Assembly (NCBI RefSeq): GCF_001669775.1
Contig: NZ_LXWK01000022.1
Span: 1-64,000, forward strand
From: Rheinheimera sp. SA_1
GTDB taxonomy: Bacteria; Pseudomonadota; Gammaproteobacteria; Enterobacterales; Alteromonadaceae
Direction: 5' to 3'
DNA: 64,000 nucleotides
Shown: positions 42,015-51,717 of the stretch, piece by piece
How the letters are laid out: each line of letters begins with the position of its first letter
Numbering within the stretch: the first letter of the stretch is position 1
Made by a program: the position numbers and the translations under genes
The notes under the pieces: generated by a model
Told to the model about the DNA's origin: nothing
The model's database searches: none
The model's input: only the letters and a program-made list of their open reading frames with translations

Positions 42015-43139
42015 TTAGCGCCACGGATCAGCAAAAACCGGATTTTGCACAAAGGTTGGATCGGTCAGACTGTGTAAAAACGCCAGTAATGCAGCTTGTT
42101 CTTCCGGGGTTAGGTCGATGCCTTTTACGAAAGCACTTTTTTGTGGATGACGGCGACCGTCGCCCTGATAAGGGCCAGTGCTGAGATGGCGGCCACCATC
42201 CATATAAAATTGCAGTACTTCCGGCAAAGTGGCAATGCTGCCGTCGTGCATATAAGGCGCACTTAATGCGATATTTCGTAACGTTGGCGCGCGAAAACGG
42301 CCATCGTCCGCTGGGTTCAGCGTCACTTCGGCCAGGCCGCGGTCTTTATCAGGGTAACCTTCACCGGCGACTTGCTGGCGTTTGCTGAAATACAAACCGG
42401 TATTGTGAAAAGGTCGCCGATCCAGCGGCTGTTTTTCGTGGCTGGTTGATTGGGTAAAATTAAAACCACCATGGCAGTGATGGCACTCCAATCGCTCGGA
42501 AAAGAATAAATCCATGCCTTTAATTTGTTGCGGGCTCAGCGCACTGTCATCGCCCTGATAAGCGTAACGGTCAAACGGCGATTGCAACGAAAGCAGGCTG
42601 CGGACAAAACTGGCTAGCGCCTGGGTGACTCGTTGAAAATTAACTTGTTCATCACCAAAAGCTGCTTTAAATAATTTCGGATACGGTTGTCGTGCAAGCG
42701 CCTGCAGTACTTTGTCTTCATGACCGGTGATGCCAAGTTCAATCGGCTGTTCGCCAAACATGGGTAAAAGCAGCTGATGTTCGATATCAGTCAGGCCATC
42801 GTGCGCCCAGGTCAGGGTTTTGTTGTAAGCAATATTCACCAATGCCAGCGCATTACGCCGGTGGATTTCACCGGTGCTGCCGACCGAGCCGCCTTTGGGT
42901 TCACTAAAGGCAAACGCTTGTTGATGGCAACTGGCGCAACTCTGCTGGCCGTTACCGGATAGTTGTTGGTCGTAAAATAAAAAACGCCCGAGTTGTACTT
43001 TGGCCTCTGACATTGGGTTGTCAGTCGGTACTGTCGGTTTGGGGAAATCAGGCGGTAACGTCCAGACGTAGGGGGGTGGTGGCGCTTCAGAGCAGCTGGT
43101 GAGCAGCGCGGCCACGGCTACTATTGTGAACCGCTTCAT
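42015..43139 (-). CDS. mbnH: MbnH-like di-heme peroxidase-family enzyme, lipoprotein
   Basis: About 374 residues from MKRFTIVAVAALLTSC, a lipoprotein signal. Two c-type heme motifs are present: SCASCHQQ near 63 and ECHHCHGG near 217. The spacing and motifs GRFLFYDQQLSGNG, TLRNIALSAPYMHDGS and LPEVLQFYMDGG match the cytochrome c peroxidase/MauG group, specifically the di-heme partner of the metallo-mystery pair. In Methylosinus, MbnH oxidises a tryptophan of MbnP to kynurenine to create a copper site. Here it is encoded 47 bases downstream of the MbnP-like gene, the usual order. The long frame upstream of 43139 overlaps MbnP and is not used. Confidence 0.88.
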   Translation of the reverse strand: MKRFTIVAVAALLTSCSEAPPPPYVWTLPPDFPKPTVPTDNPMSEAKVQLGRFLFYDQQLSGNGQQSCASCHQQAFAFSEPKGGSVGSTGEIHRRNALALVNIAYNKTLTWAHDGLTDIEHQLLLPMFGEQPIELGITGHEDKVLQALARQPYPKLFKAAFGDEQVNFQRVTQALASFVRSLLSLQSPFDRYAYQGDDSALSPQQIKGMDLFFSERLECHHCHGGFNFTQSTSHEKQPLDRRPFHNTGLYFSKRQQVAGEGYPDKDRGLAEVTLNPADDGRFRAPTLRNIALSAPYMHDGSIATLPEVLQFYMDGGRHLSTGPYQGDGRRHPQKSAFVKGIDLTPEEQAALLAFLHSLTDPTFVQNPVFADPWR

Positions 43140-43186
43140 CCGCCGTCCTGTGAATTGCAGTGCTGCCAACAGTCGCAAATGCTGGG

Positions 43187-43945
43187 TCATGGTTGCAGCG
43201 CCCATACCCTGCTGCTGCCACCGATACCCAGCGCTGGCAGTAACTGCTGACAACTCAAGCTGGCCGGATCAGCCATACAGTTGTTATCCGCCGTTAGAAT
43301 AAAATCACCTAATAGCTGCGCTAAGTCTAAAGTTAAAGTGGACTGCCCTTGATAGGGCAGTTGTACCCGAACCCGATTGGGTGCCAGACAAGGCGTTTTG
43401 GGTGCGCGCATCACACTGGCCGAACTGCAACCGCTGGAACCGAGATGCAAAGACCAGTCGTGCTGTGGACCATTGAGGTCGAGCCGGAAAAATTTATAAC
43501 CACTTTGCCAGGCCCAGTGCATGTCCAGTTGTTGCAGCGGAATGCCGGCGGTTAAGGGGTTCTGATGATTTAATAAAAATGGCACCCCAAGTTCGAACTC
43601 TAAAGGCGCATGGTGTAGCGGCGTGGCAAATTGCAGTTGCCATTGACCCGCCGACTGACAGTCGGTACCGAGCAACGCCAGTTCCGTGCTTTGGTAGTCG
43701 TTTGGTTGTAGTAATAAAGGTTGTTGTTGCTGTGAAAAAGCCGACAGATAAAACTGTAATTGTTGTAACTGCCAGCGTTGGTCGCCCAGCATGAAGGTAC
43801 TTTCGCAGTTGATCGGCTGACCTTGCCACAGCAGCTGTACCTGCAATGTCGAATTGGATTTTGGCTGGCAGGCGCTCAGCAGTATCAGTAGCGACACCAG
43901 CAGTGAAATTAGTGGTAATTTAGTTAAAATTTTACATTTTTTCAT
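43187..43945 (-). CDS. mbnP: MbnP-like periplasmic protein (metallo-mystery pair, four-Cys motif)
   Basis: 252 residues with a lipoprotein signal (LLVSLLILLSAC). Family hallmarks are visible: LQFYLSAF near 63, LDMHWAWQSGYKFFRLDL near 140-158 (the WxWxxGYKF segment that holds the Trp converted by MbnH), HLGSSGCSSAS with the first Cys, KTPCLAPNRVRVQL with the second, and a later pair NNCMADPASLSCQQ. MbnP proteins bind copper in the periplasm; use in copper acquisition or storage is established only for few. It diverges from a choice-of-anchor-B gene with very little space between, so the two transcripts probably share a control region. Confidence 0.88.
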   Translation of the reverse strand: MKKCKILTKLPLISLLVSLLILLSACQPKSNSTLQVQLLWQGQPINCESTFMLGDQRWQLQQLQFYLSAFSQQQQPLLLQPNDYQSTELALLGTDCQSAGQWQLQFATPLHHAPLEFELGVPFLLNHQNPLTAGIPLQQLDMHWAWQSGYKFFRLDLNGPQHDWSLHLGSSGCSSASVMRAPKTPCLAPNRVRVQLPYQGQSTLTLDLAQLLGDFILTADNNCMADPASLSCQQLLPALGIGGSSRVWALQP

Positions 43946-44034
43946 TTTTGCGGCGTATCTTGCGAAAGTTTGTTAACAATACCAAGGTGCTCAGCCAAAC
44001 CCCAAATTTTTTACCAGGATGGATGGAACTGCCG

Positions 44035-46743
44035 ATGAAAATGTTACCGCTGTCTCTTGGCTCTGGCTTGTTATTATCACTGAGTTTAGTCGGTTTTAGT
44101 TCCGCCGTTTGGGCGCATGCCGAGCATGATCGCGCCCGGTTTGTGGCGGCAACAGGTCAGGATCTGGGGCGCTGTGACAGCCCGGTACGTGCTTGTCGCA
44201 GTATTGCTTACGCGGTAAAACAAGCCAATAAAGGCGATAAAGTGCTGGTCGCTTCTGGTCGGTATGCCATTGATAATGGTGAAGATTTATTCTTTTTAAC
44301 CAGCGCTTTAGTGCCAGTGCTTGGCGGCTATAACAAGTTTGACCATTTCCAGAGCCAGGCGCCACAGCTGAACGCCACTATTTTAACCGGCGTGCCACAG
44401 CCTTTTGTCGAACAGCTGCAGCAACAAGGATTTGTAGTGGTGAACGATGGTTTTGCCAGTGTGCCAAGGGATTACCAGCAACTGGCGGCCACCCAGGCGC
44501 AGCTGCAACAAAGCCAGCCGGCAGCAGCCTGCGTAAATGGTAAAGCCGGAATTTTCAGCTGCAAAAACATTGATTTAGTTAGCCATCTGGCGCTGGACGA
44601 TTTTTCATCCAGACCTGCTGCCGCCAGTGATATCTGGGGCCATGTTGATCTGAACACCGGTACTGAATACGCCATTATTGGCTTGTATAACGGTACTGCT
44701 GTAGTCAGTCTGGCAAATCCTGCTGCACCGAAAGAAATCGGCACTATTGCCGGCAGCAGCACTTCCTGGCGTGATATTAAAGTGCTGCAGTACTACGATG
44801 CTGCATTGTCGCGCTGGAAGGCGTATGCCTATATCAGTTCCGAAGGGACTGATAATCTGCAGATTGTTGATCTAAGCCAGTTGCCGACGAGCATCCGGCT
44901 GGTCAGCGCCGATACCGCAGTGACGTCGGCGCACAATGTCTATATCAGTCATGTCGATTACACCACCAACACTGCACTGGATGGGCTGGAGCCTACGTTG
45001 CATATTGTCGGGCAGAAAGCCGTCGGTGGTTCGTTCACAACTTATGGCTTAAAAGCGCCGGAGAAACTGGCAGCGTATTTCCCTAATAGTCAGGCGGTGC
45101 GCAGCGATTACACCCACGACGCGGCATCAATGGTGGTGCGGGATGCGCGGGCCAATCAAAGTTGTCAGAATTCACGCTGTACCGTGTTAATGGATTTTAA
45201 TGAGCAGTCGGTGCGGTTGTGGGATATCAGTCAGTTAAGTGGTGCCAAAGCCTTGTCCGATATCACCTATCAGAATGCCAGCTATGTGCACTCCGGTTGG
45301 TGGAGTGAAGATCAACGGTTTGTGTTTGTGCATGACGAACTGGACGAACGCAATGCCGGTTTAAATACCACGGTGCGGGTGTTGAATGTCGACGATTTAC
45401 GTAATCCGGTATTGGCCAAAGTCTGGAGTGGCCCGACAGCGGCCATCGATCACAACGGTTATACCCGTGGTAATCGTTATTACATCTCCAATTATCAACG
45501 TGGCACCACCATTTTAGATATTACCGATCCAACCAATCCGACTGAAGCTGGTTTTTTTGACTCCTTCCCATCGTCCGACAGCGCCGCTTTTAATGGTGTC
45601 TGGGGTACTTATCCATATTTGCCATCCGGGCTGATTATTTCAGCCGACATCAATAGTGGTTTATATGTGCTGCGGGATCAGACTAAAAACAGCGCTGCCG
45701 GTCAGGTATCCTTTAAAACGGCTAGCTCACAGTTTACCGTGGGTGCAGCGGTGCAGGTGGCAGTGCAGCGACCTTCGGGCAGCGGCGCCGTGCGGGTACG
45801 GTATGAAACGTTAAATGGTTTCGGCGTGGTCAGCGATGGCCCTTATGCTAGTGGTGAATTGAGCTGGGATGCTGCGGATGTGGCCGACAAAGTAATTCAG
45901 ATCACCGCGCCAACCGCAGATGTTGCGCCCAAAATGTTGTTTGTTCGATTGTTTGACCCGCGCAACGGCTTAACGCTGGGAAGCCCTTCGTATCATACGG
46001 TGAGAATTGGCATTGCAGGCTCTGCCGGCGGGGCCGTGGGGTTTGTCGCGCCACTGCTGAGCGTTGACGAAAATCAGCCGACAGCCAATGTGGCGGTAGG
46101 TCGTTTTGGTGGCAATGCCGGGCCGATGCAAATCAGTTATCAGCTGGTAGATGGCAGTGCCAAGGCTGGTGCAGATTTTGTGGCGCAAAGCGGCGAATTG
46201 CAGTGGGCCGATGGTGATGCTGCGGATAAAACCATTGTGGTTGCAATTACTGATGATCAACTACTGGAAGGTAACGAGGACTTTCAGCTGCAGTTGCAGG
46301 TTATTTCCGGTGTTATTGCGCCAGACAAATCACAATTGAAGGTGCAAATAAAAGACAATGAAGTGAATAAGTTGCCGGTGATTGGGACTTTGGTGTTTCC
46401 AGTGGAAGTGAATGCCGGTGCCACCACAAGCATCGAGGCTACTGCCACCGATGCCGATGGTGATGCTTTAAGTTATCAGTGGCAACAGACCTCAGGCAAT
46501 GCCGTGACTCTGCAAAACGCAGCCACCAATAAACTAACTTTTGTGGCACCTGCGCAAAGCAGTACGCTGGGTTTTCAATTGACGGTTACCGACAGTCGGG
46601 GCGGTGTCTCGACCGCCAACGCTAGCCTGCAGGTAAAAGGCACCGTCACCACCACCACACCGTCCGCGGGTGGTTCAGGTGGTAGTCTGAACTTCTGGGG
46701 CCTTGGCTTGCTGGCGCTTTGGCTGTGGCGACGTCGCAACTGA
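44035..46743 (+). CDS. Choice-of-anchor-B family protein with Calx-beta domain and GlyGly-CTERM tail
   Basis: About 902 residues. Signal peptide (LGSGLLLSLSLVGFSSAVWA). A region with CDSPVRACRSIAYAVKQA and GYNKFDHF (about 35-90) resembles parallel-beta-helix starts; residues 170-560 carry LVIVD-like propeller repeats (EYAIIGLYNGTAVVSLANPA, LQIVDLSQLPTS, VRVLNVDDLRNPVLAKVW, TTILDITDPTNPTEAGFF) typical of the choice-of-anchor-B family. A Calx-beta domain lies near 668-755 (LSVDENQP... AGADF) and an Ig-like domain near 780-870. It ends GGSGGSLNFWGLGLLALWLW then RRRN, a GlyGly-CTERM signal for rhombosortase and type II secretion. Neighbourhood with MbnP/MbnH suggests metal-linked surface function. 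The ATG at 44035 was chosen for spacing; 44023 is possible. Confidence 0.85.
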   Translation: MKMLPLSLGSGLLLSLSLVGFSSAVWAHAEHDRARFVAATGQDLGRCDSPVRACRSIAYAVKQANKGDKVLVASGRYAIDNGEDLFFLTSALVPVLGGYNKFDHFQSQAPQLNATILTGVPQPFVEQLQQQGFVVVNDGFASVPRDYQQLAATQAQLQQSQPAAACVNGKAGIFSCKNIDLVSHLALDDFSSRPAAASDIWGHVDLNTGTEYAIIGLYNGTAVVSLANPAAPKEIGTIAGSSTSWRDIKVLQYYDAALSRWKAYAYISSEGTDNLQIVDLSQLPTSIRLVSADTAVTSAHNVYISHVDYTTNTALDGLEPTLHIVGQKAVGGSFTTYGLKAPEKLAAYFPNSQAVRSDYTHDAASMVVRDARANQSCQNSRCTVLMDFNEQSVRLWDISQLSGAKALSDITYQNASYVHSGWWSEDQRFVFVHDELDERNAGLNTTVRVLNVDDLRNPVLAKVWSGPTAAIDHNGYTRGNRYYISNYQRGTTILDITDPTNPTEAGFFDSFPSSDSAAFNGVWGTYPYLPSGLIISADINSGLYVLRDQTKNSAAGQVSFKTASSQFTVGAAVQVAVQRPSGSGAVRVRYETLNGFGVVSDGPYASGELSWDAADVADKVIQITAPTADVAPKMLFVRLFDPRNGLTLGSPSYHTVRIGIAGSAGGAVGFVAPLLSVDENQPTANVAVGRFGGNAGPMQISYQLVDGSAKAGADFVAQSGELQWADGDAADKTIVVAITDDQLLEGNEDFQLQLQVISGVIAPDKSQLKVQIKDNEVNKLPVIGTLVFPVEVNAGATTSIEATATDADGDALSYQWQQTSGNAVTLQNAATNKLTFVAPAQSSTLGFQLTVTDSRGGVSTANASLQVKGTVTTTTPSAGGSGGSLNFWGLGLLALWLWRRRN

Positions 46744-46899
46744 TGCTGTTGCTGGACTAAGCCGGCAAATTACCGGTCAAAGCGCCGGTTGCTGCGTCTG
46801 GCTGCGGGCGGAACCTTCGGAAGGATCCAGCTGGCTGTGGTAGCATATTGTTCTGTTTTTAGGGTCTTGGTGACAAGACCCGGTAAGAGGACCCGGTTG

Positions 46900-47763
46900 A
46901 TGCACCACAGCAATGACAAACCGCTTTATGGCATCCTGGCCATGCTGCTGGCGGTTTTTATGTTTTCCGGGATGGATGCCAGCATGAAGGCACTGACGGA
47001 ACACTATAGCCCGTTGCAAATTACCTGCTTACGCGCCGCCTGTGCCTGGCCTTTTATTGTGGTGTGGTTATGGCACGGTAATCGGCTGCAGCATTTGATG
47101 CAGGCACGCTGGTCGTTGCACCTGTTTCGTGCCGCGCTTGGCATCGTGATGTTATCCGCTTTTATCTATGCGCTGAAAACCCTGTCGCTGGCAGATGCTT
47201 ATGCCATTTTCTTTGCTGCGCCGCTGCTGATCACCATGTTATCGGTGTGGTGGCTCAAAGATTATGTCGCGCCCCGGCAGTGGGTGGCCATTTTGGTTGG
47301 TATGGCAGCGGTGCTGTATATGCTCAAACCGGAAGGTGATCAGTTGTTGAGCCTCGGCGCACTGGCCGCTTTATTATCGGCATTTTGTTACGCGGTGTCC
47401 GGCATCACGGTGCGCATTCTGGCCAAAACCGAACCCAGCGGCAATATGGTGTTCTGGTTAATGACGATGATCGGCATCGGCGCTGGGTTATTAGCACTGC
47501 CCGACTGGCAACCGCTGCAACTCATTCATTGGCCTTACTTTTTAGCCATCGGCATTACCGGCGCTATCGGCCAGGTCTTTATCACCGAAGCCTTCCGGCT
47601 GGCACCACCTTCAGTGATCGCGCCCTTCGAATATTCTGCCCTGGTCTGGGGTTTGGGTTTTGATATTGTGCTGTGGCAAGTATGGCCGGATAGCAGCCTG
47701 CTGCTGGGTGCATCAGTCATTATGGCCAGTGGTTTGTATTTGATTTGGCAGGAAAGGCGGTGA
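46900..47763 (+). CDS. EamA/DMT-family transporter
   Basis: 287 residues with about ten spans in two EamA repeats: YGILAMLLAVFMFSGMDASM (start of repeat 1), LADAYAIFFAAPLLITMLSV near 85, and ALAALLSAFCYAVSGITVRI (repeat 2), ending PFEYSALVWGLGFDIVLW. Members of this branch (RhaT/YdcZ-like, S-adenosylmethionine or amino-acid exporters) transport diverse small molecules; substrate not assignable. The ATG at 46900 follows AAGAGGACCCGGTTG; the open frame before it is upstream sequence without family match. Probably monocistronic. Confidence 0.87.
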   Translation: MHHSNDKPLYGILAMLLAVFMFSGMDASMKALTEHYSPLQITCLRAACAWPFIVVWLWHGNRLQHLMQARWSLHLFRAALGIVMLSAFIYALKTLSLADAYAIFFAAPLLITMLSVWWLKDYVAPRQWVAILVGMAAVLYMLKPEGDQLLSLGALAALLSAFCYAVSGITVRILAKTEPSGNMVFWLMTMIGIGAGLLALPDWQPLQLIHWPYFLAIGITGAIGQVFITEAFRLAPPSVIAPFEYSALVWGLGFDIVLWQVWPDSSLLLGASVIMASGLYLIWQERR

Positions 47764-47901
47764 TGGGTGTTTTGGCTAAAGCAGGCAATATCTTAAAAAT
47801 GCGATAAAACAAGTCGTTAGACTAGAGCGAAATATTCAGGATAGTGTTAGAGCTGACCACGGAGCCTGGGGTCGAAAAGACGCATTGTATAGTGCAAATA
47901 A

Positions 47902-47925
47902 CAGGCCCTGAGAGTTCAGGGCCTG
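47902..47925 (-). terminator. Hairpin between EamA and pitrilysin genes
   Basis: CAGGCCCTGA (47902-47911) and TCAGGGCCTG (47916-47925) make a perfect 10-bp stem with a four-base loop. On the minus strand it is followed by TTATTT, so it fits an intrinsic terminator for the pitrilysin gene, whose stop is 28 bases before it. Confidence 0.6.
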
Positions 47926-47952
47926 AAGTACCGCTGGTTAAGTTTAAAACGA

Positions 47953-50838
47953 CTAACGGAGCGTCGTGACATCCTCTAATAAGTTAAAGCCGGGCAAAGT
48001 TTCTTTGGTTTGTGGTTTTGCCTTGCCTTGCAACACGATTTGCAGCGCCGCACTTTGCTCAGCGGCCATCGCCTGGCGATAAAATTGTTGTAGATCTGCC
48101 AACGTCAGTACCTTGATTGCAGCCAGCAGTTGCTGTTTACCGTTAAAGTCGAGCCGGTTTCTTAACCAGTCGTTGCCGAAAGTATCAAACTCTTCATCGA
48201 GATTGGCTGGCGCACGCTGTAATTCCAGCAACTGGGCTTGTTTTAAACTGGCGAAATCGGCTTCGGTAAGTTGTTCCAGTTGCTTGCCATACTGCTGCAG
48301 GAACAAATCTACCCGTTGTTGCAGCTGCAAACCGGACAACACCGGACTTTGGATTAACAAGCCAAGGCCTGCATGCTGATCCAAGGGTAATGCCATCGCT
48401 TGTACCACATAACCCAATTGTTCCTCGGTACGTAGCTGATTAAAAAACGCCTGATGCAAATGATTTGCCAGCACTTTTGCCGCCGCTTTACCGGCATAAT
48501 TGGCATTTGGGACCAACTGTGTCCGCATCACTGTGGTGTCGTTTTGCGGATTATTGCGAAGTACTGTGAGACGTTGACCCTGTTTCGGCTGCCATTTGCT
48601 AAATGGCTGGTATGGGCGCATGGTTTTTTTAGTTCCGGCCAGCGCTTTGGCAAAAGCAGTCACATCGGCTTCAGTGTAATTACCCTGCGCCAGCAGCCGT
48701 AAATGGCTGCCATTAAGAGTTTGCTGAATATAGGCATTTAACTCCGTGACGCTCACTTGCTTGGCACTGGCCAGCAATGCCGGAAGTTCAAAGCTGCCAC
48801 TGGACAGGGTAGTTTTTAACAATTCAAAGGCCTGCCGCGCCTGCATTTGTTGCTCTGATGAGCGTAAGCCGCGCTGCAATAAATCCATGCTTTGCTTATA
48901 TTGCAGCTCGGTAATGTTGGCTGACAGTGCCTTGCCAATATAACCGGCTAACTTTGCTTGTTTGTTGGTAAAACCTGACAGTTTGAGCACAAAATCATAC
49001 TCCTCATCTTCAGGTGTTAACGTCATGCCGGCCGCACTGGCTTCTTGCAACATCGCTTGATTGTTGATTAAAAAATTAAGTAACCAAAGGTTGAACATCA
49101 CCGCATCTTTGGCGGTTTTCTTGGCTTCGGGCTGGTGCCACTGCATGAGTAACTGGCCACGAGGTTGGTCGGAGAAATGCTTGCTGCCAGCCAGCCAAGC
49201 GGTCACGCCCGGATTATCCAGTACTTTGACCGGCGTAGTGTTGCTGCTGTGATGCACCGCAAAGCTGTCCGGCTGAAACCGGTTTAGCGCCGGTAAACTC
49301 AGAGGAATTTTCGGTTGTTGCCAGCTTTGAACTTCCTCGTCGCTAATCTCGGCAATTGAATAGCGGCCATCAAAATGCTGCAGACTATGTTCTGCTTGCT
49401 CTTGCTTGCTGATGTGCCAAACCGTTAAACGCTCTGGTACCAGTTGTGTCAGCAAAGCACTGATCGCCTTTTGATCAAAGCTGTTGTACTGATAAGGCGC
49501 ACTGACGATCGACGACAGCGGATAATATTGCATCGCTGCACTGAGCTCGGACGCGTAGCTAAAGCCATCGGTTTTTTCCAGGAAGTTGAACTCGTTTTGC
49601 AGTGAAGTCCGGATCTCTTCAAAGTACTTTGGATCCACACCGTTTTTGCGGATCAACGCCAGATACTGCATCATAATTGCAGTAATTGCCGGCCGTTGTT
49701 TCATACCGGCTTCGGTCAGCGCCAGACTGATTTGCAAAGTACCGTAGTTGCCATAAAACTTCGGATCGTAACTTACCGAGAGCCCATCTAATAAGCCCAT
49801 CGCTTTGAGTTGTTGTGCCGGGGTTCCGGGCATTTCTGAACGCAGTAAATGGGCGACAAATTCATTTGGTTTTTGCGCAAAATCGGCCAGATTGTTATCT
49901 ATCGTAAATTCCAGCTGCAACATTTGTGCTTCGGTATTCGGGACGTAGTGCAGCCGTTTCGGACCATGATTCTTAAAATCTATCGGCGCGGTCGGTCTTG
50001 GGCTCGCCAGATTTTTATTTTCAATATCAGCAAAGTAGCGCTGTGCCAGCAACTGCATTTGCTCCAGCGGTTTTGCGCTGATGAGCACCAGTTTCATCCG
50101 GTTGGCAGAGTAATGCTTTTGATAAAATGCCACCAGTTCCTGGTGTAATTGACTACCTTCTTTATCATTCAGACTTTTCAGATTACCAACCCAAAGTTGA
50201 TTCGCCGGATGATCGCCCAATAACTGTGCTGCCAATTGCCGCTGTGCCCAACCATCCTGGTTGCGGTTCAAGGACCATTCTGAGTTCACGGCGTTGCGCT
50301 CTTTATCGACATATTCAGCTAGTAATAATGGGGCTTTAAAGAAGTCAGAAAAACGGTCCAGTGCTGCTTCGTAATGACTGTCGTTGATTTCAAACATATA
50401 GTTCGTCAACTGGTTGGTAAAAGCATTGCGCGTGCCACCGTGCTGGTCCATAAACTTCATAAAACCATCTGGATCAGGGAAACGTTTGGTACCCATAAAC
50501 AGCATATGCTCTAAGAAGTGAGCTAAACCTTGTTGCTGTTTCGGATCATTTAACCAGCCGACATCAACACTTAATGCTGCCGATGATTTTTCTGCAGTAG
50601 GGTCAGAGATCAAGACCACCTGTAGCTGATTGCTCAGAGTCACCGCCTGATACTGGCGCTGATCATTGGGGCTCAGTGTCAGCTGTTGCTGGCTGGCTGA
50701 AGTGACTGCGGGCTGTGTAGTGGCAGGTTGCGAGACCGCAGACGCCGTTGTGTTGGTGCAACCGCCACTAGCCAACATCAGGCTTCCACTGACAATGACC
50801 ATAGTGAGCTTCGTTAAAGAAAATGATTTGTTTGGCAT
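47953..50838 (-). CDS. ptrA: Pitrilysin-like zinc metalloprotease (M16A), lipoprotein
   Basis: 961 residues, about the length of E. coli protease III. It starts with a lipoprotein signal (VIVSGSLMLASGGC). The inverted zinc motif HFLEHMLFMGTKRFP lies near 105-119 (HxxEH), with the distal Glu in the NSEWSLNRNQDGW region near 185; the four M16 subdomains cover the rest, including EEQLGYVVQAMALP in the C-terminal half. M16A enzymes degrade peptides below about 7 kDa in the periplasm. The N-terminal Ala/Thr/Gln-rich linker after the lipobox is unusual compared with the soluble E. coli enzyme and implies membrane anchoring. Confidence 0.92.
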   Translation of the reverse strand: MPNKSFSLTKLTMVIVSGSLMLASGGCTNTTASAVSQPATTQPAVTSASQQQLTLSPNDQRQYQAVTLSNQLQVVLISDPTAEKSSAALSVDVGWLNDPKQQQGLAHFLEHMLFMGTKRFPDPDGFMKFMDQHGGTRNAFTNQLTNYMFEINDSHYEAALDRFSDFFKAPLLLAEYVDKERNAVNSEWSLNRNQDGWAQRQLAAQLLGDHPANQLWVGNLKSLNDKEGSQLHQELVAFYQKHYSANRMKLVLISAKPLEQMQLLAQRYFADIENKNLASPRPTAPIDFKNHGPKRLHYVPNTEAQMLQLEFTIDNNLADFAQKPNEFVAHLLRSEMPGTPAQQLKAMGLLDGLSVSYDPKFYGNYGTLQISLALTEAGMKQRPAITAIMMQYLALIRKNGVDPKYFEEIRTSLQNEFNFLEKTDGFSYASELSAAMQYYPLSSIVSAPYQYNSFDQKAISALLTQLVPERLTVWHISKQEQAEHSLQHFDGRYSIAEISDEEVQSWQQPKIPLSLPALNRFQPDSFAVHHSSNTTPVKVLDNPGVTAWLAGSKHFSDQPRGQLLMQWHQPEAKKTAKDAVMFNLWLLNFLINNQAMLQEASAAGMTLTPEDEEYDFVLKLSGFTNKQAKLAGYIGKALSANITELQYKQSMDLLQRGLRSSEQQMQARQAFELLKTTLSSGSFELPALLASAKQVSVTELNAYIQQTLNGSHLRLLAQGNYTEADVTAFAKALAGTKKTMRPYQPFSKWQPKQGQRLTVLRNNPQNDTTVMRTQLVPNANYAGKAAAKVLANHLHQAFFNQLRTEEQLGYVVQAMALPLDQHAGLGLLIQSPVLSGLQLQQRVDLFLQQYGKQLEQLTEADFASLKQAQLLELQRAPANLDEEFDTFGNDWLRNRLDFNGKQQLLAAIKVLTLADLQQFYRQAMAAEQSAALQIVLQGKAKPQTKETLPGFNLLEDVTTLR

Positions 50839-51244
50839 AAGATGACTCCGGTTTATTGATGGTTAGTTTGCGAAAATGTGTTGCTGCAAACTAACCAGCG
50901 GCAGGCTGCCATTCGATAACCGGCTTGCGATTTTGCTGTGATTTAGTGTCACTTAAAGTTATAACCAAAGTTATAACCTTGATTAAGTGATTGATATTTA
51001 TTGTTATATTGTTAATTTTGAGCCGACAGTTATGGATCGGCATCTTTTAAAAAAATCCTGACCACAGTGTCTTAAATGTTTCGTTGCGACAGTCGAGAGC
51101 ACCATAAAAACCTGCCAATAGCCCAGAAGTCACTTTTTTAACTGCTGAAAATCGTGACTTTCAGCAGTTATGCCAGCACAAGCAACGTTCTAAAGTGGTG
51201 TCATCAGTCAGCGGGACTGACTCACAACTCCAAGGAACTTCATC
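50839..51244. promoter_or_regulatory. Divergent region between pitrilysin and DUF2141 genes
   Basis: About 400 bases, no gene. It holds a perfect 12-bp tandem direct repeat AAAGTTATAACC (50955-50966 and 50967-50978) flanked by ACTTAA/TTAAGT, and a hairpin with arms AACTGCTGAAA (51140-51150) and TTTCAGCAGTT (51159-51169). Both are placed where regulators of the two divergent genes could bind; the hairpin has no T run after it and is unlikely to be a terminator. Confidence 0.5.
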
Positions 51245-51667
51245 ATGATAAAATTAACTGTTGCGACCTCATTATTAGCGTTATTACTGACTTCAGCTTT
51301 TACCGCACAAGCCCATACCCTGACCGTCAATATTGACCAGATTAAAGAGCAAACTGGCAAATTACATGTGGCGCTGTATCGCAGCGAGCAGTCTTATCAA
51401 CAAGGTAAGGACGCAGCAGCGGCTGTGGTGAAAGCAGTCAGCGGCGATAGCCAACAGCTGGTGTTTGCGGATTTAGCAGACGGCCAATACGCCATTAAAA
51501 TCATGCACGACGCCAACGACAACGGTGAGCTCGACCGCAACATCATGGGCATTCCAAGTGAAGGGTATGGCTTTAGCAACAACGCCGGTCAGTTTGGCCC
51601 GGCCAGTTTTAAAGATGCGGCTTTTGCGGTGGCGGCAGATACCAAACTGACCATCCATATCCGTTAA
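51245..51667 (+). CDS. DUF2141 domain periplasmic protein
   Basis: 140 residues. Signal peptide LLALLLTSAFTAQAH, then the DUF2141 core: LTVNIDQIKEQTGKLHVALY, FADLADGQYAIKIMHDANDN, GELDRNIMGIPSEGYGFSNN, and AFAVAADTKLTIHIR at the end. The IMHDxNxNGxLDxNxxGxPxEGYGFSNN motif is the family hallmark and could bind calcium or act as a transthyretin-like fold; function unknown. The following carotenoid oxygenase gene is 50 bases away on the same strand, a pairing often seen in Alteromonadales, so the two may be co-transcribed. CAAGGAACTTCATC precedes the ATG. Confidence 0.88.
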   Translation: MIKLTVATSLLALLLTSAFTAQAHTLTVNIDQIKEQTGKLHVALYRSEQSYQQGKDAAAAVVKAVSGDSQQLVFADLADGQYAIKIMHDANDNGELDRNIMGIPSEGYGFSNNAGQFGPASFKDAAFAVAADTKLTIHIR

Positions 51668-51717
51668 GACGAATGTTGAGCTGTTAAACTGATTAACGTT
51701 ATTTGCCGGGGTATACC

